NCBI GenBank assembly: GCA_903925005.1
Contig: CAIYDX010000402.1
Location: forward strand, 1-64,000
Length of the DNA: 64,000 nt
Reading direction: 5' to 3'
Origin: an uncultured Geobacteraceae bacterium
GTDB taxonomy: Bacteria > Desulfobacterota > Desulfuromonadia > Geobacterales > Pseudopelobacteraceae
The position numbers and the translations under genes were made by a program. This document shows positions 1 through 8,522 of this stretch, one piece after another. The number at the start of each line of letters is the position of its first letter. Position 1 is the first letter of the stretch. Below the pieces are notes generated by a model that did no database searches, was not told where the DNA came from, and saw only the letters and a list, made by a program, of their open reading frames with translations.

Positions 1-2
1 AA

Positions 3-482
3 GCCCGTGTTGAAGATGCACTTCACGCAACCCGTGCTGCTGTTGACGAGGGCATCGTCCCTGGCGGCGGCGTAGCATACATCCGCGCTCTGTGCGCTCT
101 GGACGGCTTCAGCCTGTCCACCGAGCAGCAGTTCGGCGTAAACGTGATCAAAGCTTCCCTCGAAGCTCCGATCCGTCAGATTGCAGAAAACGCAGGGATC
201 GATGCTTCGATCGTAGTTGACAAGGTCAAGAACGGCAAAGATGCCTTTGGATACGACGCAGCCAATGATGAATATGTCGACATGATCGCAGCCGGCATTA
301 TCGACCCGACCAAAGTTTCCCGCAGCGCTCTTCAGAATGCTGCTTCCATCGCCGGCCTGATGCTGACGACCGAAGCACTGATCGCCGAAAAACCTAAGGA
401 TGACTCTGCAGGCGGCGGCATGGGCGGCGGTATGCCTGGCGGCATGGGCGGCATGGGTGGCATGGGCGGCGGAATGTACTAA
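3..482 (+). CDS. groEL: 60 kDa chaperonin GroEL, C-terminal part (5' truncated by window edge)
   Basis: In-frame [30 protein letters not shown]... through to the (GGM)n tail typical of GroEL. Confidence 0.97.
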   Translation, partial: ARVEDALHATRAAVDEGIVPGGGVAYIRALCALDGFSLSTEQQFGVNVIKASLEAPIRQIAENAGIDASIVVDKVKNGKDAFGYDAANDEYVDMIAAGIIDPTKVSRSALQNAASIAGLMLTTEALIAEKPKDDSAGGGMGGGMPGGMGGMGGMGGGMY

Positions 483-531
483 GCAGCACGCCGGCACCTG
501 TAGCATCCAATTAGATTAATGCTAAACGCAT

Positions 532-567
532 GGGCGGAAAACTTCGGTTTTCCGCCTTTGTTTTTTT
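532..567 (+). terminator. Rho-independent terminator after groEL
   Basis: GGCGGAAAAC-TTCG-GTTTTCCGCC hairpin followed by a T-rich run. Confidence 0.85.
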
Positions 568-627
568 CTGCCGATGCGCTAGTATGGCGACCACTGTAAT
601 AATCGTCTGGTAAGATCGGAGTTAGTC

Positions 628-945
628 ATGGAATTAATCGGAAAAGCATTAACATTGAGTGAGCTTGTTTCATATCAAGAAGGCTCGGTAGTAAGTAAGA
701 CACTCATTGACAAGAAAATCGGGACGGTAACGATGTTTTCGTTCGGCGCCGGACAAGGATTGAGCGAGCACATCGTACCATATGACGCGTTTGTGCAGAT
801 TGTTGATGGCGAAGCGGAAGTGGTTATTAATGGTGAGACGCACACGGTCAGCGCCGGACAGATGATTATCATGCCGGCCAGTATTCCCCATGAATTGAAA
901 GCGGTGAAGCCGTTCAAGATGCTGCTCGTCATGATAAGGACCTGA
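628..945 (+). CDS. Small cupin-domain protein
   Basis: 105 aa; cupin-like motifs EHIVPYDAFVQIVDGEAEV and GQMIIMPASIPHEL. Confidence 0.85.
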   Translation: MELIGKALTLSELVSYQEGSVVSKTLIDKKIGTVTMFSFGAGQGLSEHIVPYDAFVQIVDGEAEVVINGETHTVSAGQMIIMPASIPHELKAVKPFKMLLVMIRT

Positions 946-948
946 GAA

Positions 949-1908
949 ATGGCTGATAAAACCGCCGTGCTGCTGCTCCAGATGGGTGGGCCCGATTCAT
1001 TGGCCGCCATCGAACCGTTTCTGTATAATCTTTTTTCCGACCGGGATATCATCCGCATCGGCCCTGCGTTTCTGCAGCCGGTCATTGCCCGTTTCATAGC
1101 GCGGCGCCGTTCGAAAAAAGTCATGGAATATTACAAGAAGATCGGCGGCAAATCACCGATCCGTGAGCTGACCGAACAGCAGGCTTCGGAGCTGGGAATG
1201 TTTCTCGGCCCGGATTACCGCTGTTTCGTGGCGATGCGCTACTCAAAACCGGATACCGCCGAAGCTTTGGCCGCAATCTCACGCGAAGGCTTCACCAAAA
1301 TCATCGCCCTCTCGCTCTATCCTCATTATTCGCGCGCCACGGTCGGCTCCAGCATCAATGAACTGGAGCGCGGACTAAAAAAGAGCACTGTCCCATTCAA
1401 CCTCACCTATATTCGCCAGTTTTATGACCACCCTTCCTACATAGGGGCACTCGCGGAAAAAGTCGAGAAAGGGCTGGCCGGTTTTCCGGATCGCTCCAAT
1501 GTCCAGCTGGTCTTCTCGGCCCACGGCCTGCCCCAATCGTTCATAGATTCCGGCGACCCCTATCTTGAACATATTCAGACAACCGTACGCCTGACCATGG
1601 AACATTTCGGCGGCGTTTCTCATCATCTGGCGTTCCAGTCGCGCGCCGGTCCGGTCAAATGGCTGGAGCCATCCACCGAAGCGAAGATTGTAGAACTGGC
1701 CGCCGCCGGCTGCAAGCAGCTGTTGATGGTGCCGATCTCGTTCGTTTCCGATCATATCGAGACGCTCTATGAAATCGACATCCAGTACAAGGATGAGGCA
1801 ATGACGCTCGGCATCACTGATTTCCGGCGCACCGAAGCGCTCAACAGCTCTCCCGCCTTCATTGCCTGCCTGGCCGAGCTGATACGAGGCTCTGCCGACC
1901 GGGATTGA
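949..1908 (+). CDS. hemH: Ferrochelatase
   Basis: 319 aa; [11 protein letters not shown]-terminus, VFSAHGLP and [16 protein letters not shown] motifs. Confidence 0.95.
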   Translation: MADKTAVLLLQMGGPDSLAAIEPFLYNLFSDRDIIRIGPAFLQPVIARFIARRRSKKVMEYYKKIGGKSPIRELTEQQASELGMFLGPDYRCFVAMRYSKPDTAEALAAISREGFTKIIALSLYPHYSRATVGSSINELERGLKKSTVPFNLTYIRQFYDHPSYIGALAEKVEKGLAGFPDRSNVQLVFSAHGLPQSFIDSGDPYLEHIQTTVRLTMEHFGGVSHHLAFQSRAGPVKWLEPSTEAKIVELAAAGCKQLLMVPISFVSDHIETLYEIDIQYKDEAMTLGITDFRRTEALNSSPAFIACLAELIRGSADRD

Positions 1909-1964
1909 TTTTATCTGCCAACTGTCGTATTGTGCGGAACATAAATAATTTTGGAGGAAAGACT

Positions 1965-2537
1965 ATGTTTAGAAAAATGCTGAGCGCTGTTGCACTGATC
2001 TGCCTTGTTGCCGGAATCGCATCCGCGGAAGGAAAGAAGAACCCGGTTGTCATGATCGAGACCAACCTGGGAAACATCAAGGCCGAGCTTTTTGAAAAAG
2101 AGGCTCCCATCAGTGTCAAAAACTTCCTGGAATATACAAAAAGCGGCTTTTATAGCGATACCATCTTCCATCGTGTCATTGCCAACTTCATGATTCAGGG
2201 GGGAGGGTTTACGGTTGATTTCAAGCAGAAACCGACCAAAGCGCCGATCAAAAACGAAGCCTACAATGGGCTTAAAAACCAGCGAGGAACATTGGCCATG
2301 GCGCGAACCGGTGTTGTGGATTCCGCAACGGCACAATTTTTTATAAATGCCGTCGATAACGATTTCCTTAATTATCGCGACAAGAGCCAGCAAGGCTATG
2401 GCTACGCGGTATTCGGAAAAGTAATTGAAGGCATGGACGTGGTTGACAAAATTGCCGCAACCAAGACCGTAACGCGCGGCTTTCCCGATGTCCCCCAAAC
2501 AGCTGTCGTGATCAAGTCCGTTAAAGTAGTGAAGTAG
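1965..2537 (+). CDS. Cyclophilin-type peptidyl-prolyl isomerase with signal peptide
   Basis: ATG at 1965 preceded by [23 protein letters not shown] and FFINAVDN motifs. The ORF-track start at 1905 lies upstream of this RBS. Confidence 0.93.
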   Translation: MFRKMLSAVALICLVAGIASAEGKKNPVVMIETNLGNIKAELFEKEAPISVKNFLEYTKSGFYSDTIFHRVIANFMIQGGGFTVDFKQKPTKAPIKNEAYNGLKNQRGTLAMARTGVVDSATAQFFINAVDNDFLNYRDKSQQGYGYAVFGKVIEGMDVVDKIAATKTVTRGFPDVPQTAVVIKSVKVVK

Positions 2538-2546
2538 GAGAGTCTC

Positions 2547-3200
2547 ATGGGAATGACTGAGGATCTAAACAACTGGACTCACGAACAGAAGTGCCGGAAA
2601 GCGGTGGCGTCGCTGGAGAAGAACGGCTTCACCGCCCGGTACTGCGCTGCCCCGCAGGACGCGGCGGAATACATCATTACAGGGGCAGCCGATGCCGTCA
2701 CTGTCGGATTCGGCGGGTCAATGTCGGTAGTATCTCTGGGAGTGGAACAGTTACTGCGAGAGCAGGGGAAAGAGATTCTCAATCATGCCCCCTCTACCCT
2801 CTCACGCGACGAAAAACTGGAGATCATGCGCCGCCAGCTTACCTGCGACCTGTTTTTGTCGGGCAGCAACGCCGTTACACTGAACGGCGAACTGGTTAAT
2901 ATCGATGCCACCGGCAACCGGGTCGGAGCGATGCTCTTCGGTCCGCGCAAGGTAATTGTTGTCGCCGGGCGCAACAAACTCGTTGACGGCACACTTCCCG
3001 ATGCGATCAAAAGGGTCAAGGAATGGGCGACTCCCCCCAATGCAAAACGCCTCAATTTCAAAACGCCCTGTTCCTCAACCGGTTTTTGCAGCGACTGCAA
3101 CTCTCCGGACCGGCTCTGCCGGGTTACCGCCGTCATCGATCGCAAACCACGCTTTACCGACCTTCATGTACTGGTAGTCAACGCCGAACTGGGTTTTTAA
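2547..3200 (+). CDS. LUD-domain (LutC/YkgG-like) protein
   Basis: 217 aa; VGFGGSMSV, FLSGSNAVTLNGELVNIDATGNRVGAM and a C-terminal Cys cluster. Confidence 0.85.
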   Translation: MGMTEDLNNWTHEQKCRKAVASLEKNGFTARYCAAPQDAAEYIITGAADAVTVGFGGSMSVVSLGVEQLLREQGKEILNHAPSTLSRDEKLEIMRRQLTCDLFLSGSNAVTLNGELVNIDATGNRVGAMLFGPRKVIVVAGRNKLVDGTLPDAIKRVKEWATPPNAKRLNFKTPCSSTGFCSDCNSPDRLCRVTAVIDRKPRFTDLHVLVVNAELGF

Positions 3201-3944
3201 ATGGCCAGGGAGGCGCCTGCATTCAAGCGTTTCTTCAATGCGCTGCTTGATATCGTTCTGCCGCCAACTTGCCACCTCTGCCATTCATTCATCCCGGATG
3301 CCGGAAAGCTCCACATCTGCCCAACCTGTCATGACAGTTTGCCGCTGGTATCGTCCCCGCTCTGCTCAATCTGCGGAATCCCCTTTATCGGGGCGGGGAA
3401 CGATCACCGCTGCGGCGCATGCCTGGCTCATCCCCCCAGCTTTGATATAGCCAGGGCGTATTTCCTCTATGAAGGCCCAATACGCGACCTGATCCACTCC
3501 TTCAAGTACAACCAGCGCACACACCTGCGGAAACCATTGGCGCTCCTGACTCTGGAATGGCTGCGCGAATACCTGTCTGATCAAGGTCCGCATCTGATCG
3601 TTCCGGTACCGCTGCATCGTTCGCGCCTTCGGCAGCGTGGTTTTAACCAGGCCGCACTCCTTGGCAGGGTGCTGTCTCGGCACCTCTCTCTCCCGATTCT
3701 GCCCGACGCGCTGATCAGAACCAGGCCGACCGAACCGCAGATCAAGCTTTCGTCGACGGAACGCCGGGTGAATGTAAAAGGTGCCTTTAACGTTAAAAAA
3801 CCTGACCGTATAGCCGGCAAGCGGATACTGTTGCTCGACGATGTCATGACGACCGGAAGCACAATAAACGAATGTGCCGGAGTGTTGAAGAAGGCAGGGG
3901 CAGATCGGGTGATTGCGGCAACTATCGCCCGCACCGCCAGATAA
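3201..3944 (+). CDS. ComF-family phosphoribosyltransferase-like protein
   Basis: N-terminal CxxC zinc-finger pattern; VPVPLHRSRLRQRGFNQA and LLLDDVMTTGST PRPP motif. Confidence 0.92.
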   Translation: MAREAPAFKRFFNALLDIVLPPTCHLCHSFIPDAGKLHICPTCHDSLPLVSSPLCSICGIPFIGAGNDHRCGACLAHPPSFDIARAYFLYEGPIRDLIHSFKYNQRTHLRKPLALLTLEWLREYLSDQGPHLIVPVPLHRSRLRQRGFNQAALLGRVLSRHLSLPILPDALIRTRPTEPQIKLSSTERRVNVKGAFNVKKPDRIAGKRILLLDDVMTTGSTINECAGVLKKAGADRVIAATIARTAR

Positions 3945-3997
3945 TTTATTTTAACAATTTATCTCAACGAGCTATACTTGCCCGACAGTTTATTTTC

Positions 3998-4026
3998 TTG
4001 ACAACTACGGTCTGCTTCCGTAATGA
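3998..4026 (+). promoter_or_regulatory. Putative sigma70 promoter for the Rrf2-family regulator
   Basis: TTGACA - 17 nt - TAATGA, 36 nt before ATG 4062. Confidence 0.5.
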
Positions 4027-4061
4027 TTTCCCGCATTTCATTCTACACGGAGTATCTAAAT

Positions 4062-4538
4062 ATGCGTTTATCAACTAAGAGCAGATACGGCTTGAGAGCC
4101 ATGTTCGATATAGCTTACAACTGCGGCGCCGATCCTGTCCAGATTCAGGACATCTCGCGTCGGCAGCAGATTTCTCCCCGCTACCTCGAACAGATCTTCC
4201 AGAACCTGAAACGCGCCGGCCTTCTGAAAAGCAAGCGCGGGCCGCAAGGGGGATATGCGCTGTCGCGCAAACCGGATGAAATCACAGTCCTTGAGATCCT
4301 GAATGCCACCGAACAGGACGTGTTGCTGGTTGACTGCGCCGGGGCCACGCCAAAGAAACTCCGCCGCAAGTCGGAGTGCCCTTTCGAGGGGCACTGCGTC
4401 ACCCAGACAGTCTGGTCGGAGGCAAACGCGCTCCTTGACACTCTTTTTGGCGGAATGACCCTGCAAACGCTCTGTCAGCGTGCCCATGACATGGGGATCA
4501 AAAATGAGGCCGATAACCGCATCATGTATTTTATCTGA
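4062..4538 (+). CDS. Rrf2/IscR-family transcriptional regulator
   Basis: MRLSTKSRYGLRAMFDIA ... ISPRYLEQIFQNLKRAGLLKSKRGPQGGYALSR wHTH; ORF track starts further upstream at 4023. Confidence 0.93.
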   Translation: MRLSTKSRYGLRAMFDIAYNCGADPVQIQDISRRQQISPRYLEQIFQNLKRAGLLKSKRGPQGGYALSRKPDEITVLEILNATEQDVLLVDCAGATPKKLRRKSECPFEGHCVTQTVWSEANALLDTLFGGMTLQTLCQRAHDMGIKNEADNRIMYFI

Positions 4539-4573
4539 TTTCTCGGTTTGGAAGAAAACTACTGGCGGGACGA

Positions 4574-4696
4574 TTCCCTCTCCATGAGGGAGAGGGTTAG
4601 GGTGAGGGGGCAGAGTTTGATTATGCGGCACTGTTGCACCCCTCATCCGGCCTTCGGCCACCTTCTCCCTTAGGGAGAAGGAACGAGAGGGAGAAG
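4574..4696. repeat. Intergenic palindromic repeat (CCCTCTCC...GGAGAGGG...CTTCTCCCTTAGGGAGAAGG)
   Basis: Two adjacent palindromes plus CATCCGGCCTTCGGCCA hairpin between convergent genes. Confidence 0.6.
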
Positions 4697-4716
4697 TATT
4701 TCCTCAGCTAAAAAAA

Positions 4717-4746
4717 ACAGGGCGGCTTTTAAGGCCGCCCTGTCGC
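4717..4746. terminator. Bidirectional terminator between convergent genes
   Basis: AAAAAACAGGGCGGC-TTTTAAG-GCCGCCCTGT. Confidence 0.8.
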
Positions 4747-4749
4747 GTT

Positions 4750-5199
4750 TCATAGATCCAGAATCATCGCGTTTTCGTCGCAGTCCGGAAACTTCGCGCA
4801 TTTAATACAGTCGCCCCAGACCTTATGCGGCAGTTCGGCTTTATCCACCAGGCGGAAGCCATGCTTGGCAAAGAAATCCGGTTTATAGGTCAGGCAGAAT
4901 ATCCGTTTTAACCCTAATTCGCGCGCCTCGACGATACATGACTGTACCAGGCGACTGCCGATTCCCTTGCGACCGGCATCCTCCGTCACGGCAACAGAGC
5001 GCACCTCGGCAAGATCGTCCCAGACGATATGCAGCGCCGCAGCGCCCAGAAGCACGCCATCTTCTTCAAATACGTAAAAATCGCGCAACGACTCATACAG
5101 TTCCGACAACGAACGGGAAAGCATGTCTCCCCGATTGGCAAAGGTCATCAGCAGTTTCTGGATATCTTTTACATCTGCAATTTGTGCTTTTCTAATCAT
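4750..5199 (-). CDS. Short N-acetylglutamate synthase-like GNAT acetyltransferase
   Basis: 149 aa GNAT fold; AEVRSVAVTEDAGRKGIGSRLV acetyl-CoA motif; C-terminal Cys-containing KVWGDCIKCAKFPDCDE typical of short ArgA-like proteins. Confidence 0.8.
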   Translation of the reverse strand: MIRKAQIADVKDIQKLLMTFANRGDMLSRSLSELYESLRDFYVFEEDGVLLGAAALHIVWDDLAEVRSVAVTEDAGRKGIGSRLVQSCIVEARELGLKRIFCLTYKPDFFAKHGFRLVDKAELPHKVWGDCIKCAKFPDCDENAMILDL

Positions 5200-5225
5200 G
5201 AAATATTCCTTTCCCTCATCTTCAA

Positions 5226-5711
5226 TTATCGGATACCGACAGTTACCAGTCGCGGCTTCAGTACCCTGACAAGTTCCGCCGGCGCCATGCCGACCAGATA
5301 ACCCCGCTTCCCGCCGTTGATATAAATCTTCGGCAGCGTGGCGATGTTCTCTTCCATATACACCGGCATCCGGTTGCGGGTTCCGAACGGCGAGGTGCCG
5401 CCGACCAGATAACCGCTCTGCTTTTGTGCCGTGTCCGCACTGCAGGGCGACACCGTCTTTACGCCGATCACGCGCGCCAGCTCTTTCGTGGAAACCTGCA
5501 GATCGCCATGCATCAGGACAATCAGCGGCTTACGGCAATCATCCTCCATCACCAATGTCTTTATGACTGCATGCTCGTCAACGCCCAGTTCGCGCGAAGA
5601 TACCGCAGTCCCCCCCTTATCCTCATAACTGTAGGGGTGGTCACTAAAGTCAACCTTTTCGGCACGCAGCATGCGTACCGCAGCGGTTACCGGAGTTTTT
5701 TCCTTCGCCAT
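5226..5711 (-). CDS. ybaK: YbaK/EbsC family Cys-tRNA(Pro) deacylase
   Basis: MAKEKTPVTAAVRMLRAEK..., VSTKELARVIGVKTVSPCS, YLVGGTSPFGTR. Confidence 0.92.
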   Translation of the reverse strand: MAKEKTPVTAAVRMLRAEKVDFSDHPYSYEDKGGTAVSSRELGVDEHAVIKTLVMEDDCRKPLIVLMHGDLQVSTKELARVIGVKTVSPCSADTAQKQSGYLVGGTSPFGTRNRMPVYMEENIATLPKIYINGGKRGYLVGMAPAELVRVLKPRLVTVGIR

Positions 5712-5712
5712 C

Positions 5713-6726
5713 CTAGCAGATCCTCGGCAGCTGTTCCCCGGAAAGCATGTCGACCGAGCGCATGCCCCCAATTACCGTCTCCATCTGTACCCGTCCGGCC
5801 GCTCCGGCTTCAACCGTGCCGATGATGGCGGCGGCGGCTCCGAGCGGATGTTTCCTGATAGCGGCCAGCGCCACGTCCGCGGCATCGGCGGCCACAAAGG
5901 CCAGCAGTTTCCCCTCGTTCGCCACAAACAGCGGATCAAGCCCCAGAATCGAGCAGACGCCCCGCACTGCTGACTTTACCGGCAGCGCCTCTTCCCGCAG
6001 CGTAATGGCGACGCCGGACTGCTGGGCAATCTCTTTAATCGTGGTTGCCACGCCGCCCCGAGTCGGATCGCGCAGCACATGAAGAGCAGCGCCAATTTCC
6101 TCAACAAGAGCGGAGGTCAGGCCATTCAGGGCCGCCGAATCGCTCTTGATTTCCGTGCTGACCTCAAGCCCTTCGCGTCCGGCCATAACGGCGATGCCGT
6201 GATCGCCGATCGTGCCGTTGATTATGATGACATCTCCCGGCTGCGCGTTCGCGCCATGAATCGGCAGGTTGTGTTCGACCGCGCCAACGCCAGAAGTCGT
6301 GATAAATATCTTGTCGGCCTTGCCGCGCGGCACGACCTTGGTATCTCCGGTGACGATTTTAACGCCGGCCGCATCGGCCGCCGAGCGCATATCTTCAAGT
6401 ATGATTTTCAGATCGGCCTTACTGAACCCCTCTTCGATGATCAATCCGACACTCAGCCAAAGCGGCCGGGCGCCCATCATTGCCAGGTCGTTGACGGTGC
6501 CATGCACGGCCAGGCTGCCGATGGTGCCACCGGGGAAAAATATCGGGTCAACGACAAAGGAGTCGGTCGTATAGGCTATCCGTCCGGCAACACCCTCCAG
6601 CAGCGCGGCATCATTTTGTCCCGCAGAGGGAATTCCGCTGACGATCGGAATGATCAGTTCATCGAGCAACTGGTGCGAAAGTCGGCCGCCGCTGCCATGG
6701 CCGAGGAGAATCAGGTCATTATTCAT
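5713..6726 (-). CDS. hypE: Hydrogenase expression/formation protein HypE
   Basis: 337 aa; ILLGHGSGGRLS, RDPTRGGVATTIKEIA and the C-terminal PRIC tail used for carbamoyl/cyano transfer. Confidence 0.96.
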   Translation of the reverse strand: MNNDLILLGHGSGGRLSHQLLDELIIPIVSGIPSAGQNDAALLEGVAGRIAYTTDSFVVDPIFFPGGTIGSLAVHGTVNDLAMMGARPLWLSVGLIIEEGFSKADLKIILEDMRSAADAAGVKIVTGDTKVVPRGKADKIFITTSGVGAVEHNLPIHGANAQPGDVIIINGTIGDHGIAVMAGREGLEVSTEIKSDSAALNGLTSALVEEIGAALHVLRDPTRGGVATTIKEIAQQSGVAITLREEALPVKSAVRGVCSILGLDPLFVANEGKLLAFVAADAADVALAAIRKHPLGAAAAIIGTVEAGAAGRVQMETVIGGMRSVDMLSGEQLPRIC

Positions 6727-6817
6727 GTAATAGGCCCCCCGAATATTTGTTTCACAATAGCACGAAATTAATCAATATGTCACGGCAGGTTTTTAATGTT
6801 GAAGCATGTAATCTTCT

Positions 6818-6846
6818 TTGACAATGAATATACGCAGGATTATATT
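6818..6846 (+). promoter_or_regulatory. Putative sigma70 promoter
   Basis: TTGACA - 17 nt - TATATT, about 70 nt upstream of ATG 6917. Confidence 0.65.
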
Positions 6847-6916
6847 GCGCGTTAATGAATTTAGGTCTAATCGGGCCGTATTTCAGGTGTAGTCAAAACA
6901 TGAAGGAGCCCCAGAA

Positions 6917-7897
6917 ATGAGGATTGCCCCTATAATTGCAATATTGCTTTTGTTCTACGGAATTGGAGTATGCGCTGAATCACAACCACCAACCCCAAGT
7001 TTCAGGATAATCATTCAAGAAGAACATGCAGGCACCAAACAAACCACACAAAATCGAGCAAAAGAACAACCCGGCATTGAGTCAAACTCTTTTGTTGTAA
7101 AAAGCATTCCCAATCAAGAGAGCAAAGACGATGCAGATTACAAGAAATACGAGCATCACGAGAAACCGACGCTTGATAGATATATGACATGGGGCACTGT
7201 ATCACTTGCCGTTTTTACATTCCTCTTATTTTGTTTCACCGCCGCTCTTTGGTGGGTAACCTATCGATTGAGCAAAGACGCCAGGATAACTTCCGAACGG
7301 CAAGCCGCAGAAATGGCGGCATCTATTTCTGAAGCTGCTAAAGCTGCCTCTGCTATGGAACGCGTCTCCACTCACATGGAAATCAGCGCCAAAGCAGCGT
7401 CTGAAAGTGTCGCTACTCTCAAAGAGCGAACAGCTCAACAAATGCGGGCTTATTTGACTGTGACCATAAACAACGGGATATTTCAAGAACGAACAAGGAA
7501 TCTTAAATTTGACGTCAGACCGACATTAAGTAATTCTGGCAATACCCCTGCTCACAAAATCACCTATTGGGCAAATGCTGATATTCTGCCGTATCCATTA
7601 CCAGATGACTTCCAATTACCACCAGCTAAAAACAAAATCCAAAGTTCATATGTACTCGGTCCGCATCAAAATGTTGTGTTGAACGCTATTGTAGATGATT
7701 TTGTTCCAGATGAAGACGTCAAGAATATCAAGCTTGGAAAAGAACGACGGGCTTATATTTGGGGCGAAGTTTCATACATTGATGCTTTTGGTGATAGCCA
7801 CCGCACTAAATTTAGTCATAGCATTTATTGGCTGGGTGAAGAAGAAAAAGAGATGATTTTCGGTAATTATGACAGCATATACAATGAAGCTGATTAA
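6917..7897 (+). CDS. Hypothetical membrane-anchored protein
   Basis: 326 aa with RBS (AAGGAGC) and promoter; N-terminal signal, TM at VSLAVFTFLLFCFTAALWWVTY, coiled-coil, then a beta-rich domain. Confidence 0.8.
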   Translation: MRIAPIIAILLLFYGIGVCAESQPPTPSFRIIIQEEHAGTKQTTQNRAKEQPGIESNSFVVKSIPNQESKDDADYKKYEHHEKPTLDRYMTWGTVSLAVFTFLLFCFTAALWWVTYRLSKDARITSERQAAEMAASISEAAKAASAMERVSTHMEISAKAASESVATLKERTAQQMRAYLTVTINNGIFQERTRNLKFDVRPTLSNSGNTPAHKITYWANADILPYPLPDDFQLPPAKNKIQSSYVLGPHQNVVLNAIVDDFVPDEDVKNIKLGKERRAYIWGEVSYIDAFGDSHRTKFSHSIYWLGEEEKEMIFGNYDSIYNEAD

Positions 7898-7921
7898 ATT
7901 AGCTTCCTAACCTATTGCGAA

Positions 7922-7975
7922 GTTCGGGGGACACCTTATTTAATTCAAACGAGATAAGTATGGTGTCGCCCGAAC
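7922..7975. repeat. Imperfect inverted repeat, REP-like hairpin
   Basis: GTTCGGGGGACACC...GGTGTCGCCCGAAC arms around an AT-rich loop. Confidence 0.75.
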
Positions 7976-8005
7976 ATACATCCCAGGAAACAAACCAAGT
8001 AGGAG

Positions 8006-8466
8006 TTGGGCCACACTAATGACCATTACGATTTTAAGAACTATTGCTTTGCTTGTCGCGCTTGCCATGTCAGTTCGCGCAAACGCAGCGGACTTCACGA
8101 GAAATGTCACTTTTACTCAGGGAAAAGCATCTACCGCCATCCAAGGCGACGTCATAAGAGGAGATAGAGACAATTACCTCCTCAGGGTCCGCGCCGGACA
8201 AGTCATGTCGGTTGAGGTTACGGCACAGGAAAACAATGCGGCCTTTTCTATTTTTGAACCGAAGGCCGATGAACCAATTCCTGGCACAGAGTCGGAGCAC
8301 GACCGTACGAAGTGGAGCGGTGTCTTAGCTAAGAGTGGCATATATCGGATAGAAGTTGGGAGCACCAGAGGAAATGCACAATACACATTGCGCGTTTCAG
8401 TCAAATAATGTGGCCCAGCCCATCCATCGAGAGGGACCGCTTATCGGCGGCCTCTCATGTCAGACG
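8006..8466 (+). mobile_element. Putative integron gene cassette (single cassette with its attC)
   Basis: Left boundary GTTGGGC (GTTRRRY) at 8005-8011; ORF starts 8 nt later; attC-like site follows the stop; no integrase seen in window. Confidence 0.62.
8019..8408 (+). CDS. Secreted 129-aa protein, PliG-like (g-type lysozyme inhibitor) / PPC-like domain
   Basis: Signal peptide ending ANAAD; VTFTQGKASTAIQGDVIRGDRDNYLLRVRAGQVMSVEV and SGIYRIEVGSTR resemble PliG sequence motifs from memory. Confidence 0.6.
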   Translation: MTITILRTIALLVALAMSVRANAADFTRNVTFTQGKASTAIQGDVIRGDRDNYLLRVRAGQVMSVEVTAQENNAAFSIFEPKADEPIPGTESEHDRTKWSGVLAKSGIYRIEVGSTRGNAQYTLRVSVK

Positions 8467-8472
8467 TTGAAT
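8413..8472 (+). other. attC-like recombination site (60 bp)
   Basis: R'' GCCCAGC ... GAGAGG-GA-CCGC-TTATCG-GCGG-CCTCTC ... R' GTTGAAT; R'' flank TGTGGCCCAGC is complementary to the cassette left end GTTGGGCCACA in 10/11 positions. Confidence 0.65.
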
Positions 8473-8522
8473 AGCTGAGCCTTGTAGTTGACCAAATCAA
8501 GAGTACATTATAGGACTCTAAA

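Noticed and set aside
7905-8011. Possible upstream attC ending at the GTTGGGC boundary
   Set aside because: The hairpin there is REP-like; arm spacing is asymmetric and there is no convincing R''/L'' pair, so I treat only 8413-8472 as attC-like.
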